The notes beneath the pieces are model-generated. The model saw nothing but the letters and a program-made list of their open reading frames with translations. It did not search any database and was not told the origin of the DNA. The position numbers were made by a program, and so were the translations under genes. A stretch of 36,928 bases of DNA from JBBSQE01 sp038258095 (GTDB taxonomy: Bacteria; Actinomycetota; Thermoleophilia; Solirubrobacterales; 70-9): positions 1-36,928 of the forward strand of contig JBBSQE010000007.1 in the NCBI GenBank assembly GCA_038258095.1. Reading direction: 5' to 3'. Positions 32,278 through 36,928 of this stretch are shown in pieces; position 1 is the stretch's first letter, and every line of letters begins with the position of its first letter.

Positions 32278-32735
32278 ATGGCACGGAAGAGGTAATCAAC
32301 CGAGCAGATTGTCGGCAAGCTCGTCGACGAGTACTCACGCGTCGCGCTCGGCTCGACGGTTGAGCACTCGATCGGGACGGGCAGGTGATCGAGTCGCTGG
32401 AGCGGCTCTTCGAGCGCCATGGGAAACCGAACACGATCCGCTCCGACAACGGCCGCGAGTTCATCGCCGCCAGCCTCGAAGAGTGGCTTTCCGAACGCGG
32501 GGTCGGTCAGGTCTTCATCGAGAAGGGAAACCCACAGCAGAACCGTTACGTCGAGCGCTTCAACGGAACCATGCGCGACGAGCTATTGAGCGGCGAGAGC
32601 TTTCACTCGGTGATCGAGGCCCGGGTGATGGTCGAGCGCTTCCTCCTCGAATACAACGAGATCCGCCCCCACCGGGGCCTCGGGATGAAGACGCCCATGG
32701 CCTTTCTCGAGGCGGCTAAGGTTGTCAGCGAATGA
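32278..32735 (+). pseudogene. IS3-family transposase remnant (orfA start fused to orfB end)
   Basis: The first codons read MARKR-stop-STEQIVGKL, the standard start of an IS3-group OrfA (MARKRYSTEQIVGKL) with the Tyr codon changed to TAA. This runs without a break into VDEYSRVALGSTVEHSIG, which belongs in the middle of OrfB, so the rest of orfA and the first half of orfB were deleted in frame. After a TGA the OrfB end follows: ERLFERHGKPNTIRSDNGRE holds the second catalytic Asp, NRYVERFNGTMRDE the catalytic Glu, and IRPHRGLGMKTPMAF the usual C-terminus. The first catalytic Asp is gone, so it is dead. I could not identify terminal inverted repeats with confidence. It lies between the cargo and the integration module. 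Confidence 0.85.
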
Positions 32736-32780
32736 GAGGGACTTCCCTCGACCCAGCTGGACCAGTCAGGGAGCGGCGCT

Positions 32781-32802
32781 CGACGGCCCCTCGGGGCCGT
32801 CG
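32781..32802. terminator. Perfect GC-rich hairpin after the IS remnant
   Basis: CGACGGCCCC-TC-GGGGCCGTCG is a perfect 10-bp inverted repeat (effective loop about 6 nt). There is no T-run. It could end transcription from the carboxylase operon or IS remnant before the integration module. The remaining stretch to 33181 (about 380 bp) contains an open frame of Pro/Arg/Ser-rich, non-protein-like character and no other gene I can support. Confidence 0.45.
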
Positions 32803-33181
32803 AAGAGGAGCCTGCAGTCAGCTACCACGAAGGAACTGGACCGAACGGAGGGGGCTGGTCACTCCTTAGTCTGCTCGCCGACTGCAGAGCCAAAGCGCCT
32901 CGGCAGGCCAGCAGGTATCTGCCTGCCGGAAGGTCCTGGCACCCACCACAGCCACCGCCCACCATCTCACGCAGTGTCACTGAGAGTGATGGCCAACTTG
33001 GGGACCGACTGCGCACTGCCGCCAGCGGCGGGTCCCCCGAGCCACGGGCAAGCTCAGCCGCTCTGCCCCGGCCATCGCCTCAACCCCTCACACACTTGCA
33101 CTGAGTGCTTTCGTCCCCTCCGCGGAGCGAGGCGGCGACGGTTCCTGACGCATCCAGGGCCGCTGGGCGACACCCAATGCG

Positions 33182-33544
33182 ATGGCATCAAATCGCATCA
33201 AGCTCGACCCCGAAACGGTCGAGGTGGTCGCCCGCCGAGTGGTCGAACTGCTCGGGGGGAGCGCGCCTGAGTCTGTCGAGCTGCTCGACGCTGCGGAGCT
33301 GGCGCGAAATCTCGGGGTGGATCGCTCCTGGGTCTACACCCACGCGATCGAACTGGGAGCAATCGAGCTCGGCGGCGGTCCTCGGCCCCGGCTCCGATTC
33401 GATCCGTCCCTGGTGGCGAAGCGAATCCGAAGGACCGCTCGTGGACAAGACACAGCCAGGCGAGGTCCGCGACGCCGGTACCCTCAGCCGCCGGGAGATG
33501 GGGACGGGCCTCCGCTTCTGCCGATCAAGGGCGGGGCGAGTTGA
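33182..33544 (+). CDS. Excisionase-like helix-turn-helix protein
   Basis: 120 residues. An N-terminal helix (LDPETVEVVARRVVELLGG) precedes the MerR/AlpA-type winged helix ELLDAAELARNLGVDRSWVY, then THAIELGAIELGGGPRPRLR and FDP, the pattern of small excisionases (recombination directionality factors) and AlpA-like activators. The C-terminal 40 residues are basic and Pro/Gly-rich, probably disordered. It lies directly before the integrase gene; its TGA overlaps a TTG (33541) that could start the integrase frame. In such modules the protein bends att DNA and shifts the integrase from integration to excision. A role in regulating int is an alternative. Confidence 0.8.
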   Translation: MASNRIKLDPETVEVVARRVVELLGGSAPESVELLDAAELARNLGVDRSWVYTHAIELGAIELGGGPRPRLRFDPSLVAKRIRRTARGQDTARRGPRRRYPQPPGDGDGPPLLPIKGGAS

Positions 33545-33570
33545 CCGCGGCTCTAGGCTCAGAGCCGACG

Positions 33571-34917
33571 ATGAGAAAGCGAATCACAGGGCAGGTCCTC
33601 GAACTCAAGCGCAAGGGCGGGCGCACCTTCGCGCTTCGGTTTCGCGCCTACGGGCGCCGCCGCTACCTGACCCTCGGAACGGTGCAGGAAGGCTGGAGCC
33701 CCGCGAAGGCAGAGGTAGAGCTCCAGAACGTCTTGGCGGACGTCAGGCGGGGGATCTGGAGGCCTGCCGAGACGATCGACCCAGGGGCCGAGCCGCAGCC
33801 CGACCAGACCTTTCATGAGTTTGCGTCAGCGTGGCTCGAGGCGGCCGCCGACGAAGGGCTATCTGACAACACGCTCCTCGACTATCGCTGGCAGCTCTCC
33901 AGCCATCTATTGCCCTTCTTTTCACACCATCGCCTGTCGGAGATCACGATCGCCGAGGTTGATCGTTATCGGCAGACCAAGGTGCGAGAGGGAAGGATCT
34001 CTCCGACATCCATCAACAAGACGATTACCCGGCTCTCGCAGATCCTCGAGGTCGCAGTCGAACGCGAATTGATCGTTCGCAACCCGGCACGTGGGAAGCG
34101 ACGGCGACTAAAGCAGCGACAGCCGCCGCGGACCTGGCTCGATCGAGCCGAGCAGGTCGAGGCACTGCTCATTGCAGCGGGCGAACTCGACACCCAGGCG
34201 CGAGTTGATCGTCATGCCATGCCCCGGCGGGCATTGATCGCCACTCTGACCTTCGCCGGCCTTCGCATCGGTGAGGCGCTTGGCCTGCAATGGCGCGACG
34301 TCGACCTCGCCGCAGGGCGGGTCAGCGTCCGGGCCTCGAAGACCGATGCCGGCATCCGCCTGGTTGATCTGCGCTCGGCTCTGCGGGAGGAACTCTCGGT
34401 CCACAAGGCAAGGACGGCATTCGCCGCAGCGGAGGACTTCGTATTCCCAACAGAGAACGGCCGCGCACAGAATCCGAGCAACATCCGAAACCGTGTCCTC
34501 GCGAAGTCGGTGGAACGCGCGAACCATGACCTCGCGAAGCGCAAGCGAAACCCTCTGCCCGACGGCCTCACGCCGCACTCGCTGCGCCGTACCTTCATCT
34601 CACTTCTTCTCGCGATCGGCGAGGAGGTGCCCTACGTCATGCGCCAGGTCGGCCATACCGACCCCAAGGTCACCCTGGCGATCTACGCCCAGGAGATGTC
34701 CCGCGACGATGGAGAGAGGGAGCGGCTTCGGGCACTGATCGACGGCACCGATTGGGCACTCCTGGGCACTGGACCCAGTTCCGGGGCCTCGATGGCAGGC
34801 CAACAGCTCACATTCGGGGCCGCTGAATCGTCCACCGACGCAGGCACTTCCGCAGATGGACGCGGGTGGTTTCGAACCACCGACCTCTCGCGTGTGAAGC
34901 GAGCGCTCTCCCACTGA
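33571..34917 (+). CDS. int: Tyrosine site-specific integrase
   Basis: 448 residues. An N-terminal arm-binding domain (MRKRITGQVLELKRKGGRTF) and core-binding SAM-like domain (FHEFASAWLEAAADEGLSDN) precede the catalytic domain with Arg232 (FAGLRIGEAL), Lys near 259 (RASKTDAG), His336 and Arg339 (PHSLRRTF), His362 (VGHTDPKVT) and the nucleophile Tyr372 (LAIYAQEM). All are intact, so it should be active. The last residues (DGRGWFRTTDLSRVKRALSH) are the antisense translation of the tRNA-Val gene, because the frame runs through the att repeat; the tail would change in the excised form. The ATG at 33571 fits the conserved start; a TTG at 33541, overlapping the upstream stop, is an alternative that adds ten residues. 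Confidence 0.92.
   Translation: MRKRITGQVLELKRKGGRTFALRFRAYGRRRYLTLGTVQEGWSPAKAEVELQNVLADVRRGIWRPAETIDPGAEPQPDQTFHEFASAWLEAAADEGLSDNTLLDYRWQLSSHLLPFFSHHRLSEITIAEVDRYRQTKVREGRISPTSINKTITRLSQILEVAVERELIVRNPARGKRRRLKQRQPPRTWLDRAEQVEALLIAAGELDTQARVDRHAMPRRALIATLTFAGLRIGEALGLQWRDVDLAAGRVSVRASKTDAGIRLVDLRSALREELSVHKARTAFAAAEDFVFPTENGRAQNPSNIRNRVLAKSVERANHDLAKRKRNPLPDGLTPHSLRRTFISLLLAIGEEVPYVMRQVGHTDPKVTLAIYAQEMSRDDGERERLRALIDGTDWALLGTGPSSGASMAGQQLTFGAAESSTDAGTSADGRGWFRTTDLSRVKRALSH
34855..34902. repeat. attR: 48-bp repeat within the intact tRNA-Val
   Basis: Identical to 10463-10510. It covers the tRNA from the anticodon arm to the discriminator plus two further bases and also encodes the last part of the integrase frame. 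The island brings its own copy of the tRNA 3' end, so tRNA function is kept after integration. Confidence 0.92.
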
Positions 34918-34928
34918 GCTACGCGTCC
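34857..34928 (-). tRNA. tRNA-Val(CAC)
   Basis: 72 nt, folds as a complete cloverleaf: acceptor GGACGCG/CGCGTCC with discriminator A, D stem GCTC/GAGC, anticodon stem CTCGC/GCGAG with loop TTCACAC (anticodon CAC, reading GUG), T arm GGTGG-TTCGAAA-CCACC. The CCA end is not encoded. It is the integration target of the island; only the 5' 26 bases (34903-34928) are original chromosomal sequence, the rest is the attR copy. Confidence 0.96.
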
Positions 34929-34939
34929 GAGGGGCGCCC

Positions 34940-34945
34940 ATCATA
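34940..34945 (-). promoter_or_regulatory. -10 box of tRNA-Val
   Basis: TATGAT on the minus strand, 11 bases before the tRNA 5' end. The -35 region is weak. It lies outside the island, so the promoter is original and unaffected by integration. Confidence 0.5.
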
Positions 34946-35009
34946 GGGCCGAGATCGGCCTCCGGCACGGCGGTGTGCGGAGCGCCGGAGCCTCGTGCCG
35001 CGACCCGGC

Positions 35010-36743
35010 TCAAGCGCCGAAGATGCGGATGATCTCGGGCACCGAGGTGATGCCCTGGCAGACCTTCTCGAAGCCGTCTTGGGCGAGGCTCCGCATGCCG
35101 CCTCGCTGGGCTGACGCGCTGAGTTCGTCCGCCGAGGAACGCTTGAGGATCAGGGAGCGGATCTCCTCTGTCACGTTCATGACCTCGAAGATCCCGGTCC
35201 GCCCGAGGTAACCGGTGCCGCGGCAGCGCAGGCAGCCGACGGGCTCGTAGGCGTCGATGTCCGTCTGGACGGGGAAGCCGCTCTTCTGGAGCTCCTCGGC
35301 TGCGATCCGGACCGGCTGGCGACACTCCTCGCAGAGCTTGCGGGCGAGGCCCTGGGCGACGACGCACTGCACGCCTGAGGCGATCAGGAAGGGCTCAATG
35401 CCCATCTCGATCAGCCGTGCGGCGGCCATCGGAGCGCCATTCGTGTGGATCGTGGAGAGGACCAGGTGCCCGGTCAGGGCCGACTCGATCGCGATCTGCG
35501 CGGTCTCGCGGTCGCGGATCTCGCCCACCATAAGGACGTCGGGGTCGGAGCGGATCATCGAGCGCAGCCCCGAGGCGAAGCTGAGGCCCGCCCGCGGGTT
35601 GACCTGGATCTGCTTGACGCCGTCGAGCTCGTACTCGACCGGGTCCTCGATCGCGATCAGAGTCCGGTCGGGGGTGTTCACGGAGGCCATCGCCGCGTAA
35701 AGCGTGGTCGTCTTGCCGGCTCCGGTCGGCCCCGAGACGAGGATCGCTCCGTGGACCTGCTTCAGCGCGAGGTCGAGCTGGGTCCGTTCGTGGTCCGCCA
35801 TCCCTACCTGGTCGAGGTCGACCATGACCCGGTCGCGGTCGAGCACGCGGATCACGACGGACTCGCCCCGCATCACGGGAAGGGTGGTGACGCGCAGGTC
35901 GACGTAGCGCCCGTCAACCGTCAGGCCGACGCGCCCGTCCTGGGGAACCCGCCTCTCGGCGATGTCGATCTCGGCCATGATCTTGATCCGCGAGACGACG
36001 CCGGGCACCAGGCCCGCGGCGACCGTCGCCGCATCGGAGACCACGCCGTCGATGCGCTGCCGCACGCGCATGTCCCCGTCGCGGGGCTCGAAGTGGATGT
36101 CCGAAGCGCCGCGGCTAACGGCGTCGGCGATGATCGCGTGCACGAGCTTCACGACGGGCGCCTGCTCGGCGGACTCGCGCAGCTCGATCATCTTCGAGGG
36201 CTCGAACGCCGGCGCATCCTCGACCTCGTGGACCGAGTCAGAGATGCCGCTGAGCTGGTCGATGACCGCGCGCAGGTGCTCGGGCGAGGTCATCGCCAGG
36301 CGGCCGTCGTAGCCGGTGGCGATTGAGATGTCGTCGAGGGCGACGACGTTCGCGGGGTTCGAGGTCGCGATCAGTACGGTGCGCTCGTCGAGGAAGGAGA
36401 TCGGGATTGCTTGGTAGCGCCGCGCCTGCGAGGTGCTGATCAGGCTCGCCGCTCCCTGGTCGACGGTGAAGCGGTCGAGGTCTACGAAGGCGAGGCCGTT
36501 GCGCTCGGCGAGAGCCCGCGCGAGCTGGTCGGAGGTGACCGCCCCGACGTCGACGAGTACCTGGCCGATCGGCCTGGAGGTCTGGCGGGCCTCGTCAACC
36601 GCATGCTCGACGGTGTCGCGATCCGCGAAGCCGAGCTCGACGATCGCGTCGCCGAGGCGCCCGCGCTCGGCGTTGCCGCCGCTTGCCGGGGTGAGTCCTT
36701 CCGGCGCGGTGGCTGCCGGTGCAACTGGCGTCGTCTGGGTCAT
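35010..36743 (-). CDS. pilB: PilB/GspE-type secretion ATPase
   Basis: 577 residues. The N-terminal GspE/MshE-like domain (RLGDAIVELGFADRDTVEHA, then PIGQVLVDVGAVTSDQLARA) precedes the ATPase domain with GASDIHFEP, Walker A GPTGAGKTTT, the Asp box ATPase strand IAIEDPVEY, Walker B DVLMVGEIRD, the His box LSTIHTNGA, and a C4 zinc site (CEECRQP and CLRCRG). It is the cytosolic hexameric motor that drives pilin or pseudopilin assembly in type IV pili or type II-like systems. The ATG at 36743 follows GAGGAGG; a GTG 21 bases earlier is less likely. Partner genes are presumably outside the window. Weak inverted repeats between 34960 and 35000 may act as its terminator ahead of the tRNA gene. Confidence 0.95.
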   Translation of the reverse strand: MTQTTPVAPAATAPEGLTPASGGNAERGRLGDAIVELGFADRDTVEHAVDEARQTSRPIGQVLVDVGAVTSDQLARALAERNGLAFVDLDRFTVDQGAASLISTSQARRYQAIPISFLDERTVLIATSNPANVVALDDISIATGYDGRLAMTSPEHLRAVIDQLSGISDSVHEVEDAPAFEPSKMIELRESAEQAPVVKLVHAIIADAVSRGASDIHFEPRDGDMRVRQRIDGVVSDAATVAAGLVPGVVSRIKIMAEIDIAERRVPQDGRVGLTVDGRYVDLRVTTLPVMRGESVVIRVLDRDRVMVDLDQVGMADHERTQLDLALKQVHGAILVSGPTGAGKTTTLYAAMASVNTPDRTLIAIEDPVEYELDGVKQIQVNPRAGLSFASGLRSMIRSDPDVLMVGEIRDRETAQIAIESALTGHLVLSTIHTNGAPMAAARLIEMGIEPFLIASGVQCVVAQGLARKLCEECRQPVRIAAEELQKSGFPVQTDIDAYEPVGCLRCRGTGYLGRTGIFEVMNVTEEIRSLILKRSSADELSASAQRGGMRSLAQDGFEKVCQGITSVPEIIRIFGA

Positions 36744-36807
36744 CGCCTCCTCTATCGGCAGCACCGGCCTCGAGATGAAGCGCGCACGTACCCGACCCCG
36801 GCATGAT

Positions 36808-36878
36808 CGCTAGAGTCCCGCTCGGACCGTGCTAGGTGGAGAATTAGCGGTGCTCTGTACTCGCAATCCGCTCTAGCG
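36808..36878. repeat. Spaced inverted repeat upstream of pilB
   Basis: CGCTAGAG (36808-36815) and CTCTAGCG (36871-36878) are perfect 8-bp inverted halves 55 bp apart in the gene-free 36744-36928 stretch before pilB. A second small hairpin, CTGACC-TTTGG-GGTCAG, is at 36903-36919. Either could be regulatory or a terminator of the next gene; no promoter is clear. Confidence 0.35.
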
Positions 36879-36928
36879 AGGCTGAATTCCCGTTCTGAGG
36901 GTCTGACCTTTGGGGTCAGTACGCCGGG

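Larger units (their letters stand above)
10463..34902. mobile_element. tRNA-Val-integrated genomic island, about 24.4 kb
   Basis: A perfect 48-bp direct repeat occurs at 10463-10510 and 34855-34902. The right copy is the 3' two-thirds of an intact tRNA-Val gene; the left copy is the same segment without the tRNA 5' part. A tyrosine integrase and an excisionase-like gene lie at the right end beside the intact tRNA, the standard layout for tRNA-targeting integrative elements. Joining 10510 to 34903 would restore an uninterrupted tRNA-Val between the alcohol dehydrogenase and pilB genes. The excised circle would be 24,392 bp. No conjugation, replication or phage structural genes are seen, so it is a genomic island or integrative-mobilisable element. 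Cargo: HicBA, lipid-acylation genes, a ketone-carboxylase-like operon and a TetR regulator. Confidence 0.9.

Noticed and set aside
32722..33270. 182-codon plus-strand frame between the IS remnant and the excisionase gene
   Set aside because: Pro/Ser/Arg-rich with no recognisable domain, runs through a hairpin and into the excisionase gene in another frame.
1..36928. CRISPR array, rRNA genes, replication origin, prophage structural genes
   Set aside because: No regular spaced repeats, rRNA, DnaA-box clusters or phage morphogenesis genes were seen.

Overview
The window is a high-GC chromosomal segment from an actinobacterium. I suspect Thermoleophilia/Solirubrobacterales from the feel of the proteins (F420-dependent luciferase-like enzyme, ECF42-type sigma factor with a DGPF partner, WS/DGAT acyltransferases), but no rRNA is present to prove it. 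Three genes are broken by the loss of one base in or beside a C/G run, so the assembly may carry indel errors, and frameshift calls should be read with that in mind.

Left backbone (1-10462): a 5'-truncated esterase, a small lipoprotein, a crotonase, a secreted beta-lactamase-fold hydrolase, a cysteine-less DksA/TraR-like protein, a YCII/DGPF protein with its ECF42 sigma factor (no normal start codon; AUU proposed), a shortened TauE/SafE permease, a 14-TM drug exporter divergent from an F420-dependent oxidoreductase, and a YahK-like zinc alcohol dehydrogenase split by a frameshift. Right backbone (34903-36928): the 5' part of a tRNA-Val(CAC) gene and a PilB/GspE secretion ATPase.

Between them lies a complete integrative element of about 24.4 kb (10463-34902). 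It is bounded by a perfect 48-bp direct repeat that is the 3' part of the tRNA-Val gene. The right copy completes the tRNA; the left copy is the displaced 3' end. An excisionase-like HTH protein and a tyrosine integrase sit at the right end, and the integrase reading frame runs through the att repeat. The left end holds a HicB-HicA toxin-antitoxin pair and a decayed NTF2-like gene.

The cargo looks like one catabolic programme. One operon (22451-32184) runs: short-chain dehydrogenase, HyuA-type subunit, small CxxC zinc subunit, second HyuA-type subunit, HyuB-type subunit, a fifth protein of unknown fold, AMP-forming CoA ligase. This is the gene order I recall for acetophenone carboxylase (Apc1-5) plus benzoylacetate-CoA ligase. 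With the SDR upstream and a thiolase on the same element it suggests: secondary alcohol to ketone, ATP-dependent carboxylation to a beta-keto acid, CoA activation, thiolytic cleavage. The other arm (13077-19488) has two WS/DGAT acyltransferases, an HSL-type esterase, a second acyl-CoA synthetase and a 3-beta-HSD-like epimerase, followed by a saccharopine-dehydrogenase-like reductase, an NTF2 protein and a TetR regulator. Four copies of a TGACR-N3-TGTCW palindrome sit at the three main promoter regions of the element, suggesting that the island-borne TetR controls the whole cargo.
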